A stretch of DNA of 64,000 nucleotides, taken from positions 4,836,001 through 4,900,000 of the forward strand of contig NZ_FMHV01000002.1 in the NCBI RefSeq assembly GCF_900091465.1, written 5' to 3'. A program made the position numbers and the translations under genes. Below the pieces are notes generated by a model. The model was given only the letters and a program-made list of their open reading frames with translations, ran no database searches and was not told the DNA's origin. Shown piece after piece: positions 46,381-54,932 of this stretch; the first letter of the stretch is position 1, and each line of letters opens with the position of its first letter. This DNA comes from Micromonospora rhizosphaerae (lineage in GTDB: Bacteria; Actinomycetota; Actinomycetes; Mycobacteriales; Micromonosporaceae).

Positions 46381-46530
46381 CTCGCGGTCCATCAACGCGG
46401 CCACGATGCGGCCCCGGTCATCCTCCGACGGTCGGCGTAGCGCCGAGAGGGCGCCCACATCGACGCGGCCCTCAGCGAACCGGAAGAGGCGGGTGGGTGA
46501 CGAGTGACACGGTTGCTGTCGCCGTTGCTG
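46366..46530 (-). other. Coding-like stretch without a start, minus strand
   Basis: A 54-codon open frame ends LSALRRPSEDDRGRIVAA and LMDRELAGW before a stop at 46366-46368. The part from about 46486 down reads like real protein (RFAEGRVDVGALSAL) but has no start codon. It may be the end of a lost gene. It overlaps the LtrA end by 15 bases. Confidence 0.3.
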
Positions 46531-46540
46531 TCACTCACCC
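46496..46540. repeat. Inverted repeat with internal direct repeat upstream of 46633-47706 stop side
   Basis: GAGTGACA (46502-46509) and TGTCACTC (46529-46536) are inverted repeats with further GGGTGA/TCACCC-type pairing outside, and the loop contains TTGCTGTC twice. It could be an operator or a hairpin for the minus-strand end of the DUF4037 gene. Confidence 0.35.
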
Positions 46541-46632
46541 GAACGACATCTGGGCACCCACCCTCAACGGTTGAGGAGCTGTCCCTGCGTCCTGGACAAC
46601 ATCACGGGTCGGCGTTGTCCCGGCCTAGCAGA

Positions 46633-47706
46633 TCAGCGCGGCAGGACGGCCGCGGCGATCCGGCAGGCGCGGTCCGGGTGGGTGAGCACCTCGACGTTGT
46701 CCACGTACTGGTCGATCGCGCCGACCGGCGGGCGCTCGCGCAGCGCCGGGTCGGTGATGGCGGCGCGCAGCGCCGCGGCGAACCGGTTGGCGTCGAGCAC
46801 CAGGAAGGGCCGCTGGTGGAACTGCCGCGCCCGGGGGTCGACGGCCGGGGCCAGCCCGGTGTCGTTGGTCCAATGGGCGAGGGTCTCCAGGGCGTGGACC
46901 AGCCCCGTCTGCCGGTCTGCCCAGCCGCCGGAGCCGAGGGCGTCGGTCAGCGCCGCGGCCACCGGCGCCGCCGCGGGCAGCCGGGAGAAGGTGGTGCCGA
47001 GCCACTTGGCGTACGGGGGCCAGCGGCGGTGCAGCAGCAGGCCGAGCCGCATCAGGTCCCGGGCCAGCCCGGCGGTCACCACCCGGCTGCCCAACTCGTC
47101 ACCGACCTCGGCGCACCGACCGGCCAGGTGCTCGGCCTGGCCGACCCGGCTCCATTCGGCGGCCAGCACGTGCCGCCAGACGTCGTCCGGGTACCAGGCC
47201 AGCCGGGCCCGCGCCGAGGTGAGCGCCCCGTCGAGCCCGTCGTGGAAGACCTCGCCGCCGGTCAGCTCGGCCAGCCGCTGAGTGGGCGTCGACAGCCAGT
47301 CGTCCACGCCGATCCCGGCGAGCGGGTCGAAGCCGAGCCGCCCGCGCAGCCACCCGTCCAGCTCGGCCACCTCCACGCCGTGCCGGTCGCCGTCGGGATC
47401 CGCGACGCCGAGGCGAACGTCGGGGCCGCCGGTGAAGCGGGTCGGCCAGCCGAGGAACTCCGCCGGTAGCTCGGCGTCCAGCAGCGCGCGAACCGGCGCG
47501 ACGTCGCCCGGGTCGGCGACGAAGAGCTGGGCGCGGGGCCCCCAGTCGTGGTCGGTGGAGCGGGGGGTGTCCAGACCGAGCAGCTCCGAACCGCCGTCGA
47601 GCAGGCCGGCGGCGTAGCACAGGCCGAGGCGACGGCGGGCCAGCAGCGGGGCGAGCACCTCGGCGTGGAAGCGGCGGCAGAGCGTCAGCCCGGGTACGAA
47701 CGCCAT
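46633..47706 (-). CDS. DUF4037 protein
   Basis: This 357-residue protein starts MAFVPGLTLCRRFHAEVLAP and has the family segment DTPRSTDHDWGPRAQLFVAD and YVDNVEVLTHPDRA. DUF4037 is thought to be a nucleotidyltransferase-like fold, but its role is unknown. The ATG at 47706 has a CAGACT element at the leaderless distance. It is divergent from the small membrane gene at 47813. Confidence 0.85.
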   Translation of the reverse strand: MAFVPGLTLCRRFHAEVLAPLLARRRLGLCYAAGLLDGGSELLGLDTPRSTDHDWGPRAQLFVADPGDVAPVRALLDAELPAEFLGWPTRFTGGPDVRLGVADPDGDRHGVEVAELDGWLRGRLGFDPLAGIGVDDWLSTPTQRLAELTGGEVFHDGLDGALTSARARLAWYPDDVWRHVLAAEWSRVGQAEHLAGRCAEVGDELGSRVVTAGLARDLMRLGLLLHRRWPPYAKWLGTTFSRLPAAAPVAAALTDALGSGGWADRQTGLVHALETLAHWTNDTGLAPAVDPRARQFHQRPFLVLDANRFAAALRAAITDPALRERPPVGAIDQYVDNVEVLTHPDRACRIAAAVLPR

Positions 47707-47712
47707 GTCGGC

Positions 47713-47718
47713 AGTCTG
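47713..47718 (-). promoter_or_regulatory. Possible -10 box for the DUF4037 gene
   Basis: CAGACT on the minus strand lies six bases before the ATG at 47706. It is a C-for-T variant of TANNNT. Confidence 0.35.
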
Positions 47719-47812
47719 CCCGCCCCGGCCGCGGGCCACCCAGCGGTTATCGATCCGCCGGCCGGTCGCCGCCGATAGCCTGGTCCGGAGGAACGACGGA
47801 GGGCGGCGGACG

Positions 47813-48037
47813 ATGCCAGCGAGTGAGCGGGACCGGGCGGCGGCACGGCGTAGCCGGCTGCTCTGGGCCGGCATCCTGGCCGTGATCGGGCTGGTGCTGC
47901 TCCTGCTCGGCCTGACCGTCGCCAACGGCGCCGTGGCCGGGATCGAGGTGGCACTGGCGATCGTGTTGCTGCTGACGAGCTTCGCCATGCAGCGCGTGGC
48001 CCGCCGCGAGACGCTCTACCGCGAGGAGGGCCGCTGA
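47813..48037 (+). CDS. Small two-helix membrane protein
   Basis: The 74-residue protein starts MPASERDRAAARRSRLLW and has two hydrophobic helices (WAGILAVIGLVLLLLGLTV and EVALAIVLLLTSFAMQRV). The ATG at 47813 has GGAGGG upstream, and TAGCCT at 47776 fits a -10 box. The family is unknown. Confidence 0.75.
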   Translation: MPASERDRAAARRSRLLWAGILAVIGLVLLLLGLTVANGAVAGIEVALAIVLLLTSFAMQRVARRETLYREEGR

Positions 48038-48104
48038 CGCCCCCACCCGCCGGGCTCCATCACCCGCCGACCGGCCCGTCCCCCATCTCGTCGTACGGCT
48101 GTGC

Positions 48105-48110
48105 CAGGCT
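48105..48110 (+). promoter_or_regulatory. Possible -10 box for the 5'-3' exonuclease gene
   Basis: CAGGCT ends six bases before GTG 48117. It is a TANNNT variant with C at the first position. Confidence 0.35.
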
Positions 48111-48116
48111 GTCAGC

Positions 48117-49037
48117 GTGGCACAGCAACCCCCGATCCTGCTCGTCGACGCCCCCAGCCTCTACTTCCGGGCCTACTTCGGCATCCCCGAATCGGCCGCG
48201 AAGAGCGAGGACGGCCAGCCGGTCAACGCCGTGCGCGGCTTCCTCGACATGCTCGCCCAGCTCATCCGCACCCGCCGGCCGGACCGGATGGTCTGCGCGC
48301 TCGACCACGACTGGCGACCGGCGTGGCGGGTGGAGCTGCTGCCGTCGTACAAGGCGCACCGGGTCGCGCCGGAGGGCGGCGAGGTGGTGCCGGACACCCT
48401 CTCCCCGCAGGTGCCGGTCATCCTGGAGGTGCTGGCCGCGATCGGTATCACCGCCGTCGGCGCCACCGGCTACGAGGCCGACGACGTGCTCGGCACGCTG
48501 TCGGTGACCCAGCCCGGTCCGGTGGAGGTGGTCTCCGGCGACCGGGACCTGTTCCAGCTCGTCGACGACGCCCGCGGGGTCCGGCTGCTCTACGTCGGCC
48601 GTGGCGTGGCCAAGCTGGAGGACTGCGACGACGCCGCGGTCCACGCCCGGTACGGCGTCCCCGCCGACCGGTACGCCGACTTCGCCGCCCTGCGCGGCGA
48701 CCCGAGCGACGGGCTGCCCGGGGTGCCAGGCGTGGGCGAGAAGACCGCCGCCCGGCTGATCGACCGGTACGGCGGCCTCGCCGGCATCCTCGACGCACTG
48801 GACGACTCCGGCGCCGGCTTCGCGCCCGGGCTGCGGACCAAGCTCAACGCCGCCCGCGACTACCTGGCGGTCGCGCCGAAGGTGGTGCGGGTGGCCACCG
48901 ACGTACCGCTGCCGCAGCTGCCCACCGCGTTGCCGACCGCGCCCGCGGACCCGGACCGGCTGCTGGACCTGGCACAGCGGTGGAACCTCGCCGGCTCGTG
49001 CCGGCGGCTGGTCGACGCGCTCGCCGCCCGTTCCTGA
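48117..49037 (+). CDS. 5'-3' exonuclease (PIN/H3TH fold)
   Basis: This 306-residue protein resembles the 5'-3' exonuclease domain of DNA polymerase I without the polymerase: LLVDAPSLYFRAYFGIP, YEADDVLGTLS, VVSGDRDLFQLVDD and the helix-hairpin-helix DGLPGVPGVGEKTAARLIDR. It should remove RNA primers or flap DNA. GTG 48117 has no Shine-Dalgarno but a possible leaderless -10 box. It is next to the HelY helicase gene with a convergent arrangement. Confidence 0.92.
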   Translation: MAQQPPILLVDAPSLYFRAYFGIPESAAKSEDGQPVNAVRGFLDMLAQLIRTRRPDRMVCALDHDWRPAWRVELLPSYKAHRVAPEGGEVVPDTLSPQVPVILEVLAAIGITAVGATGYEADDVLGTLSVTQPGPVEVVSGDRDLFQLVDDARGVRLLYVGRGVAKLEDCDDAAVHARYGVPADRYADFAALRGDPSDGLPGVPGVGEKTAARLIDRYGGLAGILDALDDSGAGFAPGLRTKLNAARDYLAVAPKVVRVATDVPLPQLPTALPTAPADPDRLLDLAQRWNLAGSCRRLVDALAARS

Positions 49038-49038
49038 G

Positions 49039-49078
49039 TAGCGGCGGGCGGCGGAAACGCTGCCCCCGCCCGCTGCGC
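49039..49078. terminator. Possible GC-rich terminator between convergent genes
   Basis: Imperfectly complementary GC-rich stretches around 49041-49053 and 49058-49075 lie between the exonuclease and MHYT stop codons. The stem is imperfect, so this is only suggestive. Confidence 0.3.
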
Positions 49079-49087
49079 ACACCCCGA

Positions 49088-49969
49088 TCAGCGGGGCGGG
49101 TTGCCCCGGCGGGACGGGAACGGCGTGCCGGGCTGGCCCAGGGTGGACCGGCCACGCCGCCCGGCCGGGGCCGGCTCCGGCGAGGCGACCGTCGGCTGCT
49201 CCGCGCGCCGCGGCGCGTCCAGGTACGCCGCCCCGGTGTGGTCGTCCTCGGCGGGCGGGGAGAGCAGCGCGTAGATCAGCCCGACCACCCCGAAAATGAC
49301 CGCGAGCACGATCGGCAAGAGCAGGCCGCTGACCTCGGTGCCGGCGAGCTCGCCGCGGCGTTCGTGCAGGTGCACCGAGAGCGCGCTCATCCCGGTGAAG
49401 TGCATCCCGTTGACCGCCATCCCCATGACCAGCGCGGAGGCGCCGATGGCCAGGCCGCGGCGGACGGTCATCGACAGCCAGAGCGCCACGGTGGCGGCCA
49501 CCAAGGCGATGAGCACCGACAGCGCCACCCGGGTGCGGTCGTAGTCGATGGTGCCGTCCAGCCGCATCGCGGCCATGCCGGTGTAGTGCATCGCGGCGAC
49601 GCCGACCCCGGTGAACAGACCGCCGGCCAGGAGCCGGAGCGCGTTGAGGCGGCCGGTGCCGACGATGGCCAGCCCGATGCCGACCGCCACCATCGCGATC
49701 ACCGTGCTGGCCGCGGTGATCGGCACGTCGTAACGGATCCGCGTCCCCTCGACGGCGAAGCCGAGCATCGCCATGAAGTGCATTGCCCAGATGCCCGTGC
49801 CGCCGATCGCCCAGGCGGCGAGCACCCCCCACCAGGCCCGCTGTCCGGCGCCGCGGGCGCTACGGATCCGGCCTGCGCAGACCAGCCCGAGACCCGACCC
49901 GAGAACGGACAGTGCGTAGCTGAGCGCGGGTGTGATCCACCCATACTCAAAGTGATGGATCTGCCCCAT
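49088..49969 (-). CDS. MHYT-domain membrane protein
   Basis: This 293-residue protein starts MGQIHHFEYGWITPALSYAL and has seven or so helices with three MHYT-type motifs: WAMHFMAML, MHYTGMAAM and MHFTGMSAL. MHYT domains are thought to sense oxygen or other gases through bound copper or haem. There is no attached GGDEF or EAL output domain. ATG 49969 was chosen because GGGGAG lies about nine bases upstream. Confidence 0.9.
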   Translation of the reverse strand: MGQIHHFEYGWITPALSYALSVLGSGLGLVCAGRIRSARGAGQRAWWGVLAAWAIGGTGIWAMHFMAMLGFAVEGTRIRYDVPITAASTVIAMVAVGIGLAIVGTGRLNALRLLAGGLFTGVGVAAMHYTGMAAMRLDGTIDYDRTRVALSVLIALVAATVALWLSMTVRRGLAIGASALVMGMAVNGMHFTGMSALSVHLHERRGELAGTEVSGLLLPIVLAVIFGVVGLIYALLSPPAEDDHTGAAYLDAPRRAEQPTVASPEPAPAGRRGRSTLGQPGTPFPSRRGNPPR

Positions 49970-50135
49970 CGCAGTCGTCTCCCCGTGGATTGCCGGGCGC
50001 GCGGCAGAGTGCGCCCGAGCCATGATCTGGGAGGTGCATGAGCAGGTGCAATAGTCCACCCGGGCGAATCGGGGTACCCATCGCGGTGACGCTGCGATGC
50101 CGCGACTGCCGACCAGCGGTGACCGGAGGCGATGG

Positions 50136-52928
50136 TCAGGCGGCGGCCTGGTAGGCGAGCACGCCGCGGTTGACGGCCGCGATCGCCTGCCGGGCGGTGG
50201 ACCGTAGGTCCGCCGACGCCCCGCCGGAGTCGGCGAGCTGGCCGAGCAGGTCGACGACCTGGCGGGCCCAGCGGACGAAGTCGCCGGCGGGCATCTCGCC
50301 GTCGATCTGCTGTCCGCTGGCGAGCACCTTGGCCAGGGCCTCACCCCGGGCCCAGCGGTAGATGGGCCAGGCGAAGCCGAGGTCGGGCTCGCGGGTGACC
50401 GCGAGGCCCCGGGCGGCCTCGTCCGCCTCGATGTCGCTCCACAGCTTGAGCGTCTCGTCCACCGCGTCGGCGACCGGGCCGCGCGGCAGCGAGGCCCGCT
50501 CCTCGATCTCCCGCCGGGACTCGAAGACCACCACGGACACGGCGGCGGCCAGCTCGGCCGGGGAGAGCCCGTCCCAGACGCCCCGGCGCATGCACTCGGC
50601 GACCAGCAGGTCCGCCTCGCTCCAGATCCGAGCGAGCATCCGCCCGGCGTCGGTGACCGTGCCGTCGGGCGCGAGGTAGCCGCGCGCGGTGAGCAGCGCG
50701 ACGATCCGGTCGAAGGTACGCGCGAGCGAGCCCGTCCGGCCGGCCACCCGCTGGCGCAGCTCCTCGGTGTCGCGTTCGAGCCTGCGACGCCGCTCCGCCC
50801 AGCGGGCGTGCTCCTCCCGTTCCGGGCAGGCGTGGCAGGGATGGCGGCGCAGCTCGCCGCGCAGCTGGCTGAGCCGGTGGTCCTCGCCGGTGGCCTGCCG
50901 GGATCGGCCGCCGCGCCGGCCGGCGTGCCGGTCCAGCCCGGTGCCGCTGACCGCGGCGGCCAGGTCCCGACGGGCGGCCGGCGAGCGGTGGTTGAAGTGC
51001 TTGGGCACCCGGATCCGGGTCAGGACCTCGGCCGGGGTGGTGAAGTCGCCGGGGCTGACCCGACCGGCCCAGCGGTCCTGGGTGAGCACGAGCGGGCGGG
51101 GCTCGCCGAAGCCGCCGGTGGCCGGGTCGAGGACGACCGCCAGCCCGGCCCGCCGCCCCGAGGGGACCCGGATCACGTCGCCGACCCGCAGCCGCTCCAG
51201 CGACGCCACCGCGGCCGCCTTGCGCTGGGTCTGCCCCTGCCGGGCAATGGCCCGCTCCCGGTCGGCGATCGCCACCCGCAGCGCGAAGTACTCGTCGAAG
51301 TCGCCGTGGTGGCAGGCCGCCTCGGCACCGTACGCCTCGATGGTCTCGGTGTTGCGCTGCACCTGCCGGGCCAGGCCGACCACCGACCGGTCCGCCTGGA
51401 ACTGCGCGAACGAGGACTCCAGCAGCGCCCGGGCCGGCTCCGCGCCGACCGTGCCGACCAGGTTGACCGCCATGTTGTACGACGGCCGGAAGCTGGACCG
51501 CAGCGGGTAGGTCCGGGTGGACGCGAGACCGGCCACGTGCCGCGGGTCGGTCTCCGGGGACCAGACCACGACGGCGTGCCCCTCCACGTCGATGCCGCGC
51601 CGCCCGGCCCGCCCGGTGAGCTGGGTGTACTCCCCCGGGGTCAGGTCGACGTGGGCCTCGCCGTTGTACTTGACCAGCCGTTCCAGCACCACGCAGCGGG
51701 CCGGCATGTTGATCCCCAGCGCCAAGGTCTCGGTGGCGAAGACCGCCTTGACCAGGCCGCGGACGAACAACGACTCCACGACCTCCTTGAACGCGGGCAG
51801 CATGCCGGCGTGGTGGGCGGCCAGGCCGCGCTCGAGGCCGTCGAGCCATTCCCAGTAGCCGAGCACGGACAGGTCCTCGCCGGGGATGGCGGTGACCCGG
51901 GACTCGACGACCTGGCGGATCTCGGCGCGCTCCTCCGGGGAGGTGAGCCGCAGGCCGGCGGCGAGGCACTGCTGCACGGCGGCGTCGCAGCCGGCCCGGC
52001 TGAAGATGAACAGGATCGCCGGGAGCAGCCCCTCCCGGTCGAGCCGGTCGACGATGTCCGGACGGCTCGGGCCACGCCAGCGCGGGCCGCGTCGCCCGCC
52101 GCCCGGGAACGCGCTGCGCCCCTCCCCCAGCTCCAGCCGGCGCATGGTGTCCCGGGTGTAGCGCAGCAGCTCTGGGTGCACGTCGTGCTTGCGGGCCGCG
52201 TCGGCGTCGTGGAACAGGTCGAACATCCGCCTGCCGACCAGCATGTGCTGCCAGAGCGGCACCGGCCGGTGCTCGCTGACCACCACCGCGGTCTCGCCCC
52301 GCACGGTAACCAGCCAGTCGGCGAACTCCTCGGCGTTGGAAACCGTGGCGGAGAGGGAGACCAGGGTGACCGAGGCGGGCAGGTGGATGATCACCTCTTC
52401 CCACACCCCGCCGCGGAACCGGTCGGCGAGGTAGTGCACCTCGTCCATCACCACGTACGCCAGGCCCTCAAGGGTGCTGGAGCCGGCGTAGAGCATGTTG
52501 CGCAGCACCTCGGTGGTCATCACCACCACGGGCGCGTCGCCGTTGATCGCGTTGTCGCCGGTGAGCAGCCCGACCTGGTCGGCGCCGTAGCGGTCGACCA
52601 GGTCGTGGTACTTCTGGTTCGACAGCGCCTTGATCGGCGTGGTGTAGAAGCACTTGCGCCGGGTGGGCGGCTCCTCGGCCGCCGCCGGCTGCTGGGGGGT
52701 CCCGCGCAGGGCAAGGTGCACGGCGAACTCGCCGACCACGGTCTTGCCGGCGCCGGTCGGGGCGCACACCAACACCCCGCTTCCCCGTTCCAGCGCCTGG
52801 CACGCCTCCCGCTGGAAGTCGTCGAGGTCGAATCCCAGGTCACGGGCGAACTCGTCCAGGGCAGGGAAGGCGGCGGCCTGCGCGGCCCGGCGGCGCGCCG
52901 CGGCGTACCGCTCGGCGGGGCTCGACAT
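50136..52928 (-). CDS. helY: HelY-type Ski2-like DEAD/DEAH helicase
   Basis: This 930-residue helicase has Walker A APTGAGKT at residues 56-63, the DEVH box VVMDEVHYLADRF, and motif VI TGRAGRRGIDVEG, followed by the winged-helix and C-terminal segments of the Ski2/Mtr4 group (MLARIWSEADLLVAECMRRG and NRGVLAYQAAA). In actinobacteria HelY is thought to act in RNA metabolism. The ATG at 52928 has a TAATCT box seven bases upstream on the minus strand, so it may be leaderless; GGAGG lies too close to be a standard Shine-Dalgarno. Confidence 0.92.
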   Translation of the reverse strand: MSSPAERYAAARRRAAQAAAFPALDEFARDLGFDLDDFQREACQALERGSGVLVCAPTGAGKTVVGEFAVHLALRGTPQQPAAAEEPPTRRKCFYTTPIKALSNQKYHDLVDRYGADQVGLLTGDNAINGDAPVVVMTTEVLRNMLYAGSSTLEGLAYVVMDEVHYLADRFRGGVWEEVIIHLPASVTLVSLSATVSNAEEFADWLVTVRGETAVVVSEHRPVPLWQHMLVGRRMFDLFHDADAARKHDVHPELLRYTRDTMRRLELGEGRSAFPGGGRRGPRWRGPSRPDIVDRLDREGLLPAILFIFSRAGCDAAVQQCLAAGLRLTSPEERAEIRQVVESRVTAIPGEDLSVLGYWEWLDGLERGLAAHHAGMLPAFKEVVESLFVRGLVKAVFATETLALGINMPARCVVLERLVKYNGEAHVDLTPGEYTQLTGRAGRRGIDVEGHAVVVWSPETDPRHVAGLASTRTYPLRSSFRPSYNMAVNLVGTVGAEPARALLESSFAQFQADRSVVGLARQVQRNTETIEAYGAEAACHHGDFDEYFALRVAIADRERAIARQGQTQRKAAAVASLERLRVGDVIRVPSGRRAGLAVVLDPATGGFGEPRPLVLTQDRWAGRVSPGDFTTPAEVLTRIRVPKHFNHRSPAARRDLAAAVSGTGLDRHAGRRGGRSRQATGEDHRLSQLRGELRRHPCHACPEREEHARWAERRRRLERDTEELRQRVAGRTGSLARTFDRIVALLTARGYLAPDGTVTDAGRMLARIWSEADLLVAECMRRGVWDGLSPAELAAAVSVVVFESRREIEERASLPRGPVADAVDETLKLWSDIEADEAARGLAVTREPDLGFAWPIYRWARGEALAKVLASGQQIDGEMPAGDFVRWARQVVDLLGQLADSGGASADLRSTARQAIAAVNRGVLAYQAAA

Positions 52929-52935
52929 GCCTCCA

Positions 52936-52941
52936 AGATTA
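52936..52941 (-). promoter_or_regulatory. -10 box of a leaderless promoter for helY
   Basis: TAATCT on the minus strand ends seven bases before the ATG at 52928. It is divergent from the HAD gene promoter. Confidence 0.6.
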
Positions 52942-53001
52942 ATCGGTACGGCCGACGGTTACTGGCCAAGGCCGTCCGGCGGCACCGTCTCCCGAGGTCG
53001 G

Positions 53002-53007
53002 TAGGGT
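53002..53007 (+). promoter_or_regulatory. -10 box of a leaderless promoter for the HAD gene
   Basis: TAGGGT lies seven bases before the GTG at 53015. Confidence 0.6.
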
Positions 53008-53014
53008 GCACGAC

Positions 53015-53770
53015 GTGCCGGACCATGCCGAACCGCCCCACCCGTCGAGCGGCGCCGACCGCGCGAGCACGTCGCGCCGGCCCGTCGAGGCGGTGCTCTT
53101 CGACTTCCACGGCACCCTCGCCCAGGTGGAGGAGCCGCGCGAGTGGGTGCTGGCCGCCGCGGCGGCGTGCGGGGTGGAACTGGACCGGGTGCGGGCCACC
53201 GCCCTGGCCGACCGGCTGCTCACCGCCGGGCGGGCCGGCGGGCCGCTGCCGGCCCGGGTGCCGCCCCGATTGGCGGAGCTCTGGGCCGACCGGGACCTCT
53301 ACCCGCACGCCCACCGCGGCGCGTACATCGGGCTGGCCGAGACGGTCGACGCGGGCATCGACGGGTTCGCCGACGCGCTCTACGAGCGGTTGCTGGTCCC
53401 GGAGGGCTGGGTGCCGTACCCGGACACCGAGGCGATCCTGAAGGCGCTGCGCCAGGCCGGGGTGAAGGTGGCCGTGGTGAGCAACATCGCCTTCGACATC
53501 CGGCCCCTCTTCGCCGCCTGGGGCCTCGACGACCTGGTCGACGCGTACACGCTCTCCTACGAGGTGGGGCGCTGCAAGCCCGACCCGGGGATCTTCCTGC
53601 GCGCCTGCGGGATGCTCGGCGTCGACCCGGAGCGGAGCCTGATGGTGGGCGACACGCCGGCCGACGCGGGGGCGGTGGCGGCCGGCTGCGCCGTGCTGGT
53701 GCTCCCGGCCGCCGACGCCGGTCGGGCCAACGGGCTCGGCGCGGTGCTCGACCTGGCGCTGCCTTCGTGA
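53015..53770 (+). CDS. HAD-superfamily hydrolase with a His in place of the second Asp
   Basis: The 251-residue protein has motif I VLFDFHGTLAQ (Asp30, His32), motif II VVSNIAFD, motif III Lys in VGRCKPDPGIF and motif IV MVGDTPADA, so it is a HAD fold. Motif I normally reads DxDxT; here the second Asp is His32, so the phosphatase mechanism may be altered. GTG 53015 is used because the TAGGGT box fits leaderless transcription; an upstream in-frame GTG at 53006 is possible. Confidence 0.85.
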   Translation: MPDHAEPPHPSSGADRASTSRRPVEAVLFDFHGTLAQVEEPREWVLAAAAACGVELDRVRATALADRLLTAGRAGGPLPARVPPRLAELWADRDLYPHAHRGAYIGLAETVDAGIDGFADALYERLLVPEGWVPYPDTEAILKALRQAGVKVAVVSNIAFDIRPLFAAWGLDDLVDAYTLSYEVGRCKPDPGIFLRACGMLGVDPERSLMVGDTPADAGAVAAGCAVLVLPAADAGRANGLGAVLDLALPS

Positions 53771-53947
53771 CCTGCGGTTCCGGCGACCGCGCCGCGCTCG
53801 GGCGAAGCGGCGCGGGGGCGCGTGAACCGCTCCATCCCGGGGTATCGGGGTGTGCGCGCGTCGGTGACCTGGTGAGGAGCCGGCCGCGACCGGTGTGGCG
53901 GGCGCCCGCCCGGCGCGACCCGCCGAAACTCGGCCTGGTCGCCCGGA

Positions 53948-53953
53948 TAGCGT
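53948..53953 (+). promoter_or_regulatory. -10 box of a leaderless promoter for the EamA gene
   Basis: TAGCGT lies seven bases before the ATG at 53961. Confidence 0.6.
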
Positions 53954-53960
53954 CGGGGGC

Positions 53961-54932
53961 ATGACCCGCACGCTCAGCCCGCCCACGCCGACACGTTCCC
54001 TACGCCGCCTCCGCGGCGGTCAGGTGGGAGCGGTCGGGCTGGTGCTCGGCGGGGCGCTGTCGGTGCAGTTCGGGTCCGCGGTCGCCGCGCTGCTCTTCCC
54101 GCATACCGGGGTGGCCGGGGCGGTGACCTTGCGACTCACCATCGGCGCCCTGCTGATGCTCTCGGTGTGCCGCCCGAGGCTGCGCGGGCACGACCGCGCC
54201 GACTGGGCGTCGGTGGTCGCGTTCGGCCTCGCCCTCGCCGGCATGAACTCGATCTTCTACCAGGCCATCGAGCGGATCCCGCTCGGCCCGGCGGTCACCC
54301 TGGAGGTGCTCGGGCCGCTCGCGCTGTCGGTGTTCACCGCCCGCCGGCTGGCCGCCTGGGGCTGGGCCGGGCTGGCACTCGCCGGGGTGGCGCTGCTCGG
54401 CCAGGGCGGCTTCGACCGGCTCGACCCGCTCGGCGCCGCGCTCGCGCTCGCTGCGGGCGCGATGTGGGCGGCGTACATCGTCTGCTCGGCCCGGGTCGGC
54501 GGCCGGTTCCCGCGCGCCGACGGGCTGGCCCTGGCGCTGACCGTGGCCGCCCTCGTCACCCTGCCGATCGGCCTGGCCGGGGCCGGATCGCGGCTGTGGC
54601 ATCCCGCGGTGCTGGGGCTCGGGACCGGGCTGGCCGTACTGGCCTCGGTGCTGCCGTACACGCTCGAACTGCTGGCGCTGCGCCGGCTGCCCACCGCCAC
54701 CTTCGCGGTGCTGATGAGCCTCGGCCCGGCTATCGCCGCCGTCGCCGGTTACCTGGTTCTGGGCCAGGAGCTGCGCGCGGTGGAGATCGTCGCGATCGGC
54801 CTGGTGATCGCCGCCAGCGTCGGCGCGGTCCGGGCCGGCGGCAAGCGGGCCGACGAGGCGGTCGGGCCGGTCGCCGAAGGGCCGGACGGGCAGCTCAGCG
54901 CAGCAGCCGCACGGCCTGCGGCACGGCGGTGA
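53961..54932 (+). CDS. EamA/DMT-family exporter (RhtA-like)
   Basis: This 323-residue protein has about ten membrane helices arranged as two repeated EamA halves (SVQFGSAVAALLFPHTGVAG, then AYIVCSARVGGRFPRADG and RRLPTATFAVLMSLGPAIAAV). RhtA-type proteins export threonine or homoserine, but the substrate is not provable. ATG 53961 fits the leaderless TAGCGT box. Its end overlaps the convergent lipid-kinase gene by 38 bases. Confidence 0.85.
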   Translation: MTRTLSPPTPTRSLRRLRGGQVGAVGLVLGGALSVQFGSAVAALLFPHTGVAGAVTLRLTIGALLMLSVCRPRLRGHDRADWASVVAFGLALAGMNSIFYQAIERIPLGPAVTLEVLGPLALSVFTARRLAAWGWAGLALAGVALLGQGGFDRLDPLGAALALAAGAMWAAYIVCSARVGGRFPRADGLALALTVAALVTLPIGLAGAGSRLWHPAVLGLGTGLAVLASVLPYTLELLALRRLPTATFAVLMSLGPAIAAVAGYLVLGQELRAVEIVAIGLVIAASVGAVRAGGKRADEAVGPVAEGPDGQLSAAAARPAARR

